NCBI GenBank assembly: GCA_947652605.1
Contig: OX393579.1
Location: forward strand, 868,001 to 932,000
DNA: 64,000 bases
Source: Elmis aenea
Taxonomy: Eukaryota > Arthropoda > Insecta > Coleoptera > Elmidae
Reading direction: 5' to 3'
Both the position numbers and the translations under genes were made by a program. The notes below the pieces were generated by a model, which was not told where the DNA came from, made no database searches, and saw only the letters and a program-made list of their open reading frames with translations. Each line of letters starts with the position of its first letter. Within the stretch, counting starts at the first letter, position 1. Below are positions 1 through 10,700 of this stretch, in pieces.

Positions 1-3000
1 AAGTAAATTAAACTAAAAACAATATTAATCACAGTACGAGCATTCAAGATTCAAGTAAAAAATGTTACCTTAGGCAGATTTTCATCTTTAAACAGTCTTC
101 TTCTCGTTAATATAAGTATATGAGCTGTTTATTTTTCAAGTGAGGTTAGACTTATTAATTTTTAGAGGTATTAAAGGGTTTTTGTTTTAATCTATTTAAA
201 AGTATTATTAAACGTCAATACTCCTGCCTCTTAAAATTTTTAACAGTTAAAGTTCTATAGACTTTTATTATTATAATACTTTATCATCAACATAATATTG
301 CCAATCCCCAAAATGTATGAAGAACAGAAAACACCCACGATTATAATAGATATTTTTAATTTAAATTGTATCTGTATTGCATAAAAAAAATAAGTAAATG
401 TTTGGTTCTGGGATAACCGTACAAAGTTCTAAACAAACGAGTCTTGTGGCGCCCTCACTCGATAAATCTAGTAACAAAATTTCACCTGTCAGGATCTAGG
501 TTAGCTTAGCAATTTACAAGAAGTCCTTGTCGACCAAGGGCCCTAAATCTATTTGGTTTTCAACGATGTCTCTAGGCAGCCCTAAAGCAAATTACACTAA
601 AGTAGTGGTTTACTAGCTTGAATTTCTTGCTCGAATTAGCGTTTGTAAGAAACTTAAGTGCCCATAAAATATAACGTTATTTGTAAGGCCTAGGGATTTG
701 AGAGACTTTTTTAGTAACAAAAACTATTGTACCCTCAGAAATATAATAATATTAATGTAAAACTGTCGAGGGTGTTTTTATATTTCACTTATTAGAACAA
801 AACAAAATACATGACTTCGTAGTTTTAACAGCATTCATGTTTCTTGTTGAAGAATTTTACTTAAATCTCACTGTTTGCGGAAATAACGTTTTTTAACATG
901 TAATTAGCGCCAAAAAACACTCAGTTTTATGTTAAGTAACTGTTACTTGTGAAGTTTAAAGCGACAGTGACAGACAAACCAATTGCTAGAGTGCATTCTT
1001 GGATGCAGACGTAATTTACTACAAAGAAAATTCTCCTTAATATAAAAAATGTTTGTTTTGTATATTCAAGTTTTTAAGGGTAATATTTTTTTGAAAACAT
1101 CAATACATTTACCAAAGAACATCACAAATAATTAATAAATGTTAAATAGAACCGCAGCTTAACTCAAAACATCAAAATAATAATAATTATAGTACATTTA
1201 TTATTAAATGTATTAAAAAATTATACTAAGAAATCAGTAATAAGTAGCAGATTTAATAATTTAAAAATATTTATGGAGTTATTTTATAAATTTCAAATCG
1301 AATTCTTAAGTAATTTAAATATTATTTGGCAATATAAATATTGATATGACGTTAATTTCAAAGAATTTTGGTTGTATCAAGTTAATTGTTCGACGGACAT
1401 AATTATTAAGATAGATTAAAAAATTATTGCAAAAATAATATTTGAGTTCTCTATAAATCTATTAAAAATGACAGGGTTTAGACGTTAAATATTTTTAAAG
1501 TAGAAAGATAAAAGGTGGAGGCGTCATCTATCGTCGGTCAGCTGAACGCTTTTTTCTTAATGGGCTCAATTTTCTAATTCCAGTTTTCAAAATAAATTGT
1601 GCCCAATATTATTGTTTACACTAAATTTATTTCGATATACAATCTTTTTGGCCCTAAATTAATTTATACTTAAAGTCAAAAATATACAAAAGCGTGATTA
1701 AATATGCCAACAGGCAGAATTTCTTAAAGGGAGGTAACATTTTCTTAAGAAAATTAAATATATCAACTCTTAGTGACATAATTAGACACGCTCAACTTGT
1801 AATTATAAATTACAGGAATTGTATTTATGTAGTACAAGAATGTATATAGATGTCATATCCCGTTGCGAGGTGTATAAAATTATGATTCATATTGCATAGC
1901 ATTAAATTAGAAATATGTGGACGGGTAACACACCTCGGATTCTTCCTTGTTGTGTAGTTTTGATTGTAGGAATTTTGATTTACCGTTACATTAACCATGT
2001 TACCACTTGCAACTTCATAAATGAGTTCGCACATTCGGAGCACCTCGCGACACTAAAAAAAAACAACTAAATTATACTTTTTTCTATATTAAAGCTCAAA
2101 TTTGAACTGTGAGTTGGTCTTACAATAAACATCAAAAAATATGTTTAAGATTTAATTTTCGCAAACAAGGTAATACGCAGTTTGTAATGTTTTTTTGCAG
2201 GCATTATCGACAATAAATTCTTCGTTTATTAAAACTGATATAGGTAGTAAAAATTAATCAATAAAATATATTCTTAATATCGTATAAAAAATCATTTTTT
2301 AGTGTAAGATATCTTTTTACAACAATGTGAGACCATTAACTTAATTTTAATTGGTTAATTTGAATCTTGTGTGATTATTTTAATATGAAGTTTTACAAAT
2401 TTTTGCAAGTTATTTTCAACGAACAGTAAGACAAATTTTATTCAGATTCCTATAAATTTATTAAATGAATTAGGAGTAAAACATCAAACTTTGCTTGATG
2501 ATTTTTAAGGTCAATTTAATATTTAAAAAATTTGCAACCTAAAATACGCAACAAGGTTCTTACAACGAATGTAAAAGAAATATCAAAACTTGGGTTGTTA
2601 ACTGGTAATAGCAAGTGGTAACATGTTTTTAGGGATATTATTTTTTAAACGCTTAGCACAATAAAACACTACTGTCTCTAGTATTAAATTATTAATTATT
2701 TGGTTTCTGTTGATTGTAGCACCTCTCAATTCCTGAAAACTACACAATATTGGAAATCATTGCAATACAACGCACCTAAACATTTATTCACACTTTGCAT
2801 TCTAACGCGAATCGATCCTTTAACCCGTTTGCAAATGTTAACCCAATTTGCTACTAACTATTATAAAAATCGCTGATTTTATATTCAGTTTGTGTGTTGG
2901 TAATGTTTATTTGTTTAATTAGCAATTGTTAAGGGTATTAAATCGATCGGCCTTCTGCTATAAAACCTAATAAAACATCAATTTGTATGTATCGACTGCT

Positions 3001-4091
3001 TGTAACTATGCACTAAAGTAACTTATTGGTGCAAGCTACTGCACTGCATAAAATGCACTTTATACATCCTGAAAGGACAATAATTTGGAAGTAATAAATT
3101 TAAAGTTACAAGCTATATGTGCCAATAGAAAACATCGTACAATGTTTGTAGTTTTATTGGAAGTGCATGGGCAAAACTTATGCAATTAATTCATGTTTTA
3201 AAGTTTAGTAAATACTACACAGAATTGATAGGGCCTTAGAGGCTTTTAAAGAAAAAATCTTATACCTGAAGCCCACAATTGTTTAAGTTTAAAAAACTTT
3301 ATACTTGTATATAAAACTTATGTAATTGTTATATATTGGCAATTAATTAATTACTACTTTTCTTATATTTAATCTTGTTAACTAAAGCTAGGCAACCTAC
3401 ACCTTAACATAAAAAAAAAACAAATGGGCCTGCTTCTTTATTTTAAAGAATAATTAACATTTGAACAGCAATTTTTGTTAGAATTGATCAGTCACGATAT
3501 TGAAACACATGAAAATCATAAAACGGATGTGCATGTGAAAAGTATGATTTTTGGTGTCTCTTCATGGACCTCTTTCATATGTAAGTAGTGATGCACCGCA
3601 TCGAATGCATTAGCCTAGATAAATAATATAAAACTACACACTGCAAAATAATATCATTCTTCAAGTAGTTATCTGGATTTGTACATAGGAAATGTTGAAG
3701 AATGTATTGGGACTTTTTTTTAAGTTTAAAGAGTTTAAAAATGGTCTATTATTGTGAACGTTAGTTTTTCAGATTAATTAAAATTTTTAATTGCGTGCAA
3801 TGAATAAAATATTAATATAAAGATGAAACACGTATAATATTTAACGGTCCAAATAATATATTGTTCGAAATAATAACTTCTTGGTATGAACTGGGTGTTT
3901 AGTGTTAATAATGTATTTGCACACAGATTTAAACTAGTTTATCGATATAATTTGCAGTTTATGATCTAATAAAATGAAGCAATAAACTTTTTGTGAGTAG
4001 TTAATAGATTTTAGAGATTTTATTAATGGAAATACTTTTAAGAATTAAAAAAATCGTGATATCTTTTGAAAGATTGTAAAATATTTTTATT
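1..4091. other. AT-rich intergenic stretch, no recognisable gene
   Basis: This is AT-rich sequence with frequent stops in all frames. The only open stretch that stands out is a minus-strand frame at 1825-2052, which follows an oligo-T/AG acceptor-like site but matches no family I know. No tRNA, hairpin array or transposase was seen. Confidence 0.6.
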
Positions 4092-4099
4092 GTTAAAAT
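4092..4099 (+). repeat. Left 8-bp target site duplication of hAT MITE
   Basis: GTTAAAAT directly precedes the CAGGGC terminus of the element and is repeated exactly at 4559-4566, just outside the other terminus. An 8-bp duplication is the signature of hAT-superfamily insertion. Confidence 0.85.
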
Positions 4100-4558
4100 C
4101 AGGGCTAGAAACCGAAAAAAATTTTGGTTAACGGTTAACCGAAATCAAGAACTTTATTTTTATAACGGTTTTTGTTCAAAAACCGGTTTTGTCCGTAAAA
4201 AACCGGTTTTGAAAAAACCGGTTAATTTTACCTGTTTTTAACATTATTCAGATTTGGAATGCAAAGTATAAAAAGATATTATCTATTTATAATTTTATAA
4301 TATATGTACAATCAAGCATTCAGTAATTACTTTTGGTAAACTAATCACATTTAATACAGATTTTGTATTTTTTCAAAATAATTTTTATTAAAAAGAGATG
4401 TTTAAAAAACCGGTTTTTTATTATTTTGGTTAAAGGTTACCGTTTTTTTTGCCTTTAAAAATATCGGTTTCGGTTTCGGTTAAAACTCACAATTTTGGAC
4501 AAAAAATAAAGGTTAACCGGTTTTTTAAACCGGTTTAAAAAACCGGTTTCATGCCCTG
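4100..4558. mobile_element. Non-autonomous hAT-superfamily MITE, complete (459 bp)
   Basis: The left end reads CAGGGCTAGAAACCG. The reverse complement of the right end reads CAGGGCATGAAACCG, so 13 of 15 terminal positions match. Perfect 8-bp direct repeats (GTTAAAAT) flank both ends. The interior has no coding capacity but is full of AACCGG / GGTTAACCGG and GGTTTT motifs in both orientations, concentrated near the ends, as is usual for transposase-binding subterminal repeats of hAT elements. The exact target duplication and near-intact ends suggest a fairly recent insertion mobilised in trans by an autonomous hAT element elsewhere in the genome. It lies about 1 kb beyond the 3' end of the Osi7-like gene. 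Confidence 0.88.
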
Positions 4559-4566
4559 GTTAAAAT
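4559..4566 (+). repeat. Right 8-bp target site duplication of hAT MITE
   Basis: GTTAAAAT follows the CCCTG terminus and is identical to the copy at 4092-4099. Confidence 0.85.
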
Positions 4567-5322
4567 ACCTGCACGTCTCGAAACACTTTTGTTTTTAAGC
4601 GAGAAATGTCCGAAAATAAACGATTCTGGCATTTTTTCCTCGATAAAATGACCATCAAATTTTAATAAGATTTTTACGAGTTATTAATTAATTATATTTG
4701 AGGATAACGGATCTTCTGGCGTTTTTCGTACATGACAGGATTGGTGAGTAACGTTTTTATAATCTAGGTTGGTAAACAACTATCTTACGCTACTTGGCGT
4801 TGAATGCTCCCTAATGCTTTCTCGAACTGTAGTTAAATGACCTCAAAATCATTTTCATGTAACGCTGGATTAACGTACATATATCGGCACCTGTTTCTTG
4901 TGTGCTTAACGTATGTTGTCCGTAAGTAGGTGAACTAATAAATCGTTATGGACTTGGTAGCAATATTTGCGGTTCGCACGATACACTTGAAGATGTTTAA
5001 GACAAAGGGGATTACCTTGAACGTGACTTTTTTTGGATCTTTCAAACAATGGCCATGTAAGAATGATACTAGGGCAACGGATCCAGTATTTATTTGTGCA
5101 TTGTGTGGTAATTGCATTAAAACAGTGAGAGCTATTGTAAGGTCATGGTATAACAAGAGAAATGCGGTATAGCCGGTGGGATGTGGGCTAACCACTGTTG
5201 TATCGGCTGGTATTCGAGACATATCAACAAGCCAATGACCCAAATGTTGGTTTTTTGGTATCTTGATTTCCTAAAGTAGCATCAGATTAAAAAATAAAAG
5301 ACAAATAAATGTTATCTTATTA
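4567..5322. other. Intergenic with a G+C-raised, bidirectionally open patch
   Basis: From about 4900 to 5250 the base composition is clearly richer in G+C than its surroundings and both strands stay open. The minus frame runs from an acceptor-like TTTAG at 5271-5275 to a stop at 4935-4937 (about 111 codons, no early ATG). The plus frame runs from an ATG at 4948 to 5172 (74 codons, with several cysteines). I recognise neither product and cannot decide the strand. This could be an exon of an unknown neighbouring gene, a transposon relic or a regulatory element. Confidence 0.3.
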
Positions 5323-5328
5323 TTTATT
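5323..5328 (-). terminator. Poly(A) signal of the Osi7-like gene
   Basis: AATAAA on the minus strand (TTTATT on plus) lies about 225 bases past the stop codon. It is the first canonical hexamer downstream and implies a 3' UTR of roughly 250 bases. Confidence 0.5.
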
Positions 5329-5553
5329 GACTCGTATAAAAGTTAACACGTCTTATGTCTAGGTCTCTAGCGTAACTAGACGTTATGGTAGCTTCTTAGT
5401 CTTTGTCTGTCGATCTTGAAAGACTAAATTAAATAATTAATAATTAACTTAAATAAATACATAAATTAACAGTATGAGCGCGGATTGAGCTCGACAAAAC
5501 AACTAGAGGCTCGCTGAGAATTTGCAGGTACAAAGCCGGACGACCCGGTGTCT

Positions 5554-6456
5554 TTACTGCGTGCTCTTCTGCGTGTGGCCGCGGTATGCGAGTTCTTGGG
5601 CGTCCAAGGATCTTCCCCAGCCACCGTGTCCAGAAGAACCACCACCACCGCCGCCACCATAACCGCCTCCGATGTCGCCGCCATAACCGCCGCCGCCGCC
5701 GCCTCCGCTTCCACCATAGACAGCTTCGTGCGAGGATACGTGGCTCGATGAGTGTTGTGGATGGGCCACGACTTCGTAGGTTACGTGTTTGCCGGAACCT
5801 CCTAGTAGTTTTTTGAGACCAATGATTGCTGAGAGCACCAGGGCGATTTTACCGATGAGTAAGGCTTTACCAGCGATGAGGGCGATGGCAGCGAGAGCGA
5901 GTTTTCCAAGGAGAGCCATTTTGAGACCAGCAGCCATCATGAGGGGTCCCAAGATTTTCTGCGCCTTCTTCTTCTTGCCTCTTCCTTCTTCTGTACCTTC
6001 CGGGCCGTCATCTTCGGTTAAACCATCGACGACATCTCCAAATGAACGGGCTGTTGAACTAACGGCGTTAACAATTTCACTTCCTTTAAGATCCACTTTA
6101 ATTGTGTGCGATTCCAAGAAACGTTGGACTCTGTTGTAGATGACTGATTCGACGGTTTCGTCCCCGGTGAGGGCGCGTGGAGCTCCTTCAGGTTCACCGT
6201 CTTGCGTCTTCACTATAGTTACTCCTTCGGTCACTGTAATGGTGTCCTTGTGTCCCAACATTTTATCCACAAAGGAGAACAGTTTATATTTAACACACGA
6301 TAACGAGTCCTTACGCAGACAGTCTGCGTAGATGCTATCGAGTAGATCATTTTCCGTTTGAATTGCGTTGCGTGAACCGCGAGCTTCTTCCTGGGCAGGA
6401 AGGGCGCACGCTGCAGCCACGAGACACAATATTCCAACCACTTTGTACGAAGCCAT
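5554..6456 (-). CDS. Osi7: Osiris family protein (DUF1676), Osi7-like, single exon, 300 aa
   Basis: This is a complete intronless frame. Residues 1-18 form a signal peptide (MASYKVVGILCLVAAACA). The Osiris cysteine pair is C46 and C54 in YADCLRKDSLSC. Residues 55-155 form the DUF1676 N-terminal region. A basic linker EGRGKKKK (157-164) precedes a long Ala/Leu/Gly/Lys hydrophobic block (about 168-217, ending IIGLKKLL). Then come KHVTYEVVAHP (223-233), a Gly/Tyr/Ser-rich tail (about 245-279) and the family motif AQELAY (286-291). The start is the only ATG that gives a signal peptide, and it sits 27 bases downstream of a predicted initiator. Osiris proteins act in the secretory pathway or membranes of cuticle-producing epithelia. 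The Osi7 assignment rests on remembered similarity of the cysteine region (DCLRKDS.SC.KYKLFSFVDK) and tail. Family membership is near certain; the ortholog number is probable only. Confidence 0.9.
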   Translation of the reverse strand: MASYKVVGILCLVAAACALPAQEEARGSRNAIQTENDLLDSIYADCLRKDSLSCVKYKLFSFVDKMLGHKDTITVTEGVTIVKTQDGEPEGAPRALTGDETVESVIYNRVQRFLESHTIKVDLKGSEIVNAVSSTARSFGDVVDGLTEDDGPEGTEEGRGKKKKAQKILGPLMMAAGLKMALLGKLALAAIALIAGKALLIGKIALVLSAIIGLKKLLGGSGKHVTYEVVAHPQHSSSHVSSHEAVYGGSGGGGGGGYGGDIGGGYGGGGGGGSSGHGGWGRSLDAQELAYRGHTQKSTQ

Positions 6457-6479
6457 GACCTCCTTGCTAGCTGATCGTA

Positions 6480-6513
6480 GTATGATGTTGCAGAGATGCG
6501 ACGCGTGTATATA
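6480..6513 (-). promoter_or_regulatory. Core promoter of the Osi7-like gene (TATA + Inr)
   Basis: On the minus strand a TATATAC box starts at 6513 and an initiator-like TCATAC has its adenine at 6483, a spacing of 30 bp. The implied leader is 26 bases before the ATG at 6456. Confidence 0.6.
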
Positions 6514-6514
6514 T

Positions 6515-7486
6515 GATACGCTCCCTCCTCCTGCCGACTGGTATCAGAACAATTTGGGTCCAGAGACTATAATGACGGCCGCGGGGCGAACTCTTGGACC
6601 GCTTTCTCACAGAAAACTCGCAAGTAACCTCATTTCCTACCTCCCTGTGCGATATGCACCTACAATAGCTTTACGTAGTGCACTTTGTGTGTAGAAAATA
6701 CGCGTACATAACGGATTAGAAGTACATATCTAAAAATGCTAATTGACATATGCGTGTGCCGAATGTCCAGCGGCACGGATGGCCACACCGGAAACGCTTG
6801 GGGGCGGACTAGGTCACTAGTGAAGGTTACCTGTGAGAGTGCTAGCCTGACCCTTAGCCGTACCTCGCTGGCATACTTAACAGAGTGCAATTCTTCGTCA
6901 GATTTCAACAATATCGCACGATTACTCAAAATACAACGATCAACTTGTTAGAAATTAAGTACACACAACGATTTTCTCGAAAGAATACATTTCCCATCTT
7001 CCATTCAAAAATGGGTTACGGTCTTCTTTTTTTTTAACTGTACCCGGATTTATTACGTGGCTTACTCGCTAATGCAGCGTAAAAATTACTTTCGCATCCT
7101 CATTAACGTGCTCTTAGTATAATGCACTTTGCTATTATCTTACAGTATGCTTCGTTTATTTTTATAGTTGCATCGGTCGCTCCATTAAAATTATATTATG
7201 CCTCCTATTGCATGTACAATATGTATTACAAAACTGATCCAATTATGCCAGAGGAAAGGAAAATCTATGTCTAGACAACCTTTCAAAAAGAGTAATGCGT
7301 TCTAATTGTGTTTCTGCTACACGCCATATTATGACGAAGCAATGGACTGTTACGAGTAGCAATTTGTTATAAGAATTCGTCGGTATGTCGCTTACGGCTA
7401 TGACTTGTTCATTGTCCGTCAAAAACGACAGCGAAAAACTTATTGAAATCAAAGAACATCTCATTACGTACTCACGTACGTACCAT
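6515..7486. promoter_or_regulatory. G+C-raised upstream region of the Osi7-like gene, likely regulatory
   Basis: The bases from about 6515 to 6930 keep many CpG and G/C runs (for example GGGGGCGGAC near 6800), unlike the AT-rich DNA beyond. Open frames here on both strands lack any recognisable protein pattern. Its position directly upstream of the promoter suggests a proximal enhancer. No specific operator is claimed. Confidence 0.35.
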
Positions 7487-7789
7487 CTAATATAAATACT
7501 TAATTAAGTGATTAATTGATTTATTTTTATATGCTTTATAGTCAGTCACTTTTACTGGGTCATTAACGCTATTTGAATGTGCGTGTGTTATAGGTGGAGC
7601 GGCTTTACTTTCATCAATCGATCTGTATTTTATACAAATCAGTTTAGCCGCGTCCAGGTCGCCCATTATTAGGTAGAGATTTTCGTGTATTTTTAAGGGT
7701 TCGTTTATAATAGTGTTTCGAGGTCTTCGAACATGACTCATGACCGCATTTTCGATTAACTCAAACACCGCCTGCCAGATGCGAGACAT
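7487..7789 (-). CDS. Unidentified reading frame, 100 aa
   Basis: This is an ATG-started frame of 100 codons ending in TAG. The product starts MSRIWQAVFELIENAV and is amphipathic rather than hydrophobic, with no signal peptide and no family motif I know. The first two-thirds have mixed codon use and higher G+C than the flanks (for example the stretch encoding GDLDAAKLICIKYRSIDES). The last 25 codons become Asn/Lys/Ile/Tyr-rich, like random AT-rich DNA, so the true end may be a splice donor before that point. Just past the stop is a donor-like GTGAGT, followed by a second minus-strand frame (7464-7243). It could be an exon of an unknown gene, a pseudogene or chance; I lean only weakly to coding. 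Confidence 0.3.
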   Translation of the reverse strand: MSRIWQAVFELIENAVMSHVRRPRNTIINEPLKIHENLYLIMGDLDAAKLICIKYRSIDESKAAPPITHAHSNSVNDPVKVTDYKAYKNKSINHLIKYLY

Positions 7790-10700
7790 CGCAGTTTATT
7801 GTCGAACCGGTCGCAAGTCTCTAGAGGAATCTTACTTTTAATATTAAAAAAAATTAATACAATTATTTTATATTACTTTATGAGCTTTAATAGTGAAATT
7901 TTCACCTTCACGTTCAACCAAATCATAAAAAAAAACGATAGGTATTATAAGAACAGAAACAAACTCAAGCTTCAGAAGAAGCGACATTTAATTATTTTTC
8001 TTCGATTGTTTCAACAACTTTTCCTTGAACATTGATTGACGTATTTAAAACATACTCATTGTCCACTTATTTGGTCTACTTAAGCTTACATTTAATGTTT
8101 CAGCGTCTCGGAACAAAAGAACCACAAACAAAGCACTGCTTGTACAAACAAAACGCATCTTCAAATTGTTTGGTTAAAACTCTCTTAGAACTATCGGTAT
8201 TCAAACGATTAATCATGGTGTTCGTGTTTTTTGTTTGATGGACGTGTCAAATTTCAATTGTTCGACGTGCGGCTTGTTTTAAAACGCCGGAGTGTGCTGT
8301 GAAATAGGTACAACAAATAAAATCAAAAGCTATTCTCCCGTACTTTCGACGAATTGATTTTCACTGGGCAATATGTGGTTTTCTATTTCGGACGTGATGG
8401 TATAATTATGTGCAAAAATTTGCCATTACTTTAATGTTTCCTTTATGAGCTGAGTTAGTTCTTAAATTAATTGCCTTTTTGACACGGTGTTAACAAAACT
8501 GCGTTAACTGTAATGGGAAATAATAATTAGAGCCCATAAGTTTATTTTTGTAAATTGTGTTATTTTTGCTATTTGATTGATTCTGATTACACTTTAACTA
8601 CATTAAAAGCTTTTGCACGTAGACAGGCATCGAAAAAGCTCATGCAAATGTGAAGTTCTCTATTTTTTGTAATGGTTAAATGATAATTATTATCTGATAC
8701 GTACGATTGTAAATAAGCAAACACGAAACTTTCTTTTACGTATAATACGATAAACAAATACAAGTACTTATTTAATTAATACAATGTGTATCTAAACAAA
8801 TTTGTGCATGTATTGTTAAGATCTAACCTAATTCGAAATCTTCATTATCGTTTTTTAGAAGGTTTAGCGAAATCTTAGATAAAAAATATGTAGAAATCTG
8901 TGAGAAAGTTTTGGTCTTCATCTTTTGTACACTACCGAAAAATTTGTTTATTAATTGGAATGCATAAATAAATAACTGCTGTGTTGTAAATAGGTGGAAA
9001 TGGAAATATAAAACTTTTTTGAACCTTTTTAAGGTTTGTAGAAATGAGTTGACAAATTTAAATTAAATTATTGATGTAAAGTTGGATTGACATGTGATTA
9101 ATTTGTTAACAAAATCAGAATGACTTATACACATTGTCGTTCAAGTTTGGGGTTTTGTTTTATTTAAACTTTATTAAATTCAATGAATATTTTAATTAAA
9201 CAGTATATTGTGCGCTTTTGAATGTGTAGGATTGATTGTAAATGATTAAAATTGCAACATAAATTTTACCTCATGGTCTATTTCAAAGCGTTCTTTGTAT
9301 GTTTCAATTAGGTTGGCCATTACCTGATGTCTTAAATTGTCTTCAGTTCTTTGAACGTCTTGTGTAAATTTTTTCCCCAATTGTACTGCGGTTCAAAGTT
9401 CAGTGTGCGTACAATAAATTGGAGCAGACAAAAAATCGTATAACATTTTAACTTTTCATATAACTATTGTGGCTTTGACTAAAAATCGATCTTTAATATG
9501 TAAAATATTTGATTTACTTGCATATTTAAAGTAAGTTGAAGTGTCAGCAGAATTAAGTATATTAAATAAATTTTTAATCTGACGATAATTAAACACCACT
9601 CGTACTTAAACTTAGGTTTAGCTATCAAAATTCTTTTAGGGGGATGTTTTTCAGTTTCGATTTTGTCATCATCAGTTAAATTAACATTACATAATTTGCT
9701 TGTATAAAAATAATTTAGTCTATTTTTGTGTAATTAAAATTCATGTAAATAATATTTTTTTTATGGCCCCACCTTTTTCTTCGTATTTGCCAGTTTGACC
9801 TACTTTAGTTTAAAAAAAAAGTATGTATACCCACGTATGCTTCACCTTAAACTGCTAAAATATGTTCTTAACTTCTACTGGCATGGATCATCTGACCTAA
9901 AAATATCTAGACGTGTGGAATTTCTTATAATTGCCAAATCGCATTAGTAAATATGATCTGCCATGGGTGTCCAGTTTTTTAAAGTTATGACTGCGCCGAT
10001 TTTGTGCTAGTTTTTGCAAAGTTTGAGAAAAATATTAACACATTGGTTTTGATACTTTTCGCACTGTTTGTACGTACAACGAAGAAGTGTGAGTTGCAAT
10101 AAAAATTCCTTGGTGAAGTAAAAATTACGCTCGACATTATAATTCAGTTGTTTTCGCCGACATAGTTTGGTACAATGTGTGAAATAATAAATTATATATA
10201 TTTCTACAAGCTTTGTTGACAGAATGCGAATTTTTTAGCTATTATATGCGTTGGTGAAAACGCCCACGTTAAAATGCACCCAAGTTGTGTGGTTCGTTTC
10301 AACAAAATTTCTTTTAAATAAGTACAATTGACTTTAAAGTCTAGCCAAATTTTAAACTCACCCTATGCAAAACATATATACAGTCAGTTTATTAAGAAAC
10401 AATTTAAAAAAATTATTATAGCTGCATAAAATTTATGGAAAATCTCTTAATATACCGTCTTGCAATTTTTGTTGTTTTGAAACACCCTTTAAGTTTTTTT
10501 TACAGCACTTCAAAATTTCCCCTTAATAATTTATCATTGTATTTATGCTCTTACTATTTTTTCTTGCTGCAAAAATGTTAATTTTATAAAAAAGTTATTC
10601 ACTTTAAAGATTTGAAAGACACAAACTACAAACCATGTTTAACCAAAATGTGTAATGATCGTAAAATTATGTTTTACATATTTAATTATACAAACCTTTC

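Noticed and set aside
5548..5751. Plus-strand open frames across the Osi7-like gene (also 5586-5816, 5789-6139, 6140-6331, 6368-6694)
   Set aside because: They are antisense shadows of a clear Osiris gene. Their Ala/Thr- or Arg/His-rich content mirrors its Gly-rich tail and hydrophobic block.
7790..7810. GGTTCGAC on the minus strand as a tRNA B box
   Set aside because: Only a partial match, and no cloverleaf could be drawn around it. No tRNA gene was found anywhere in the window.
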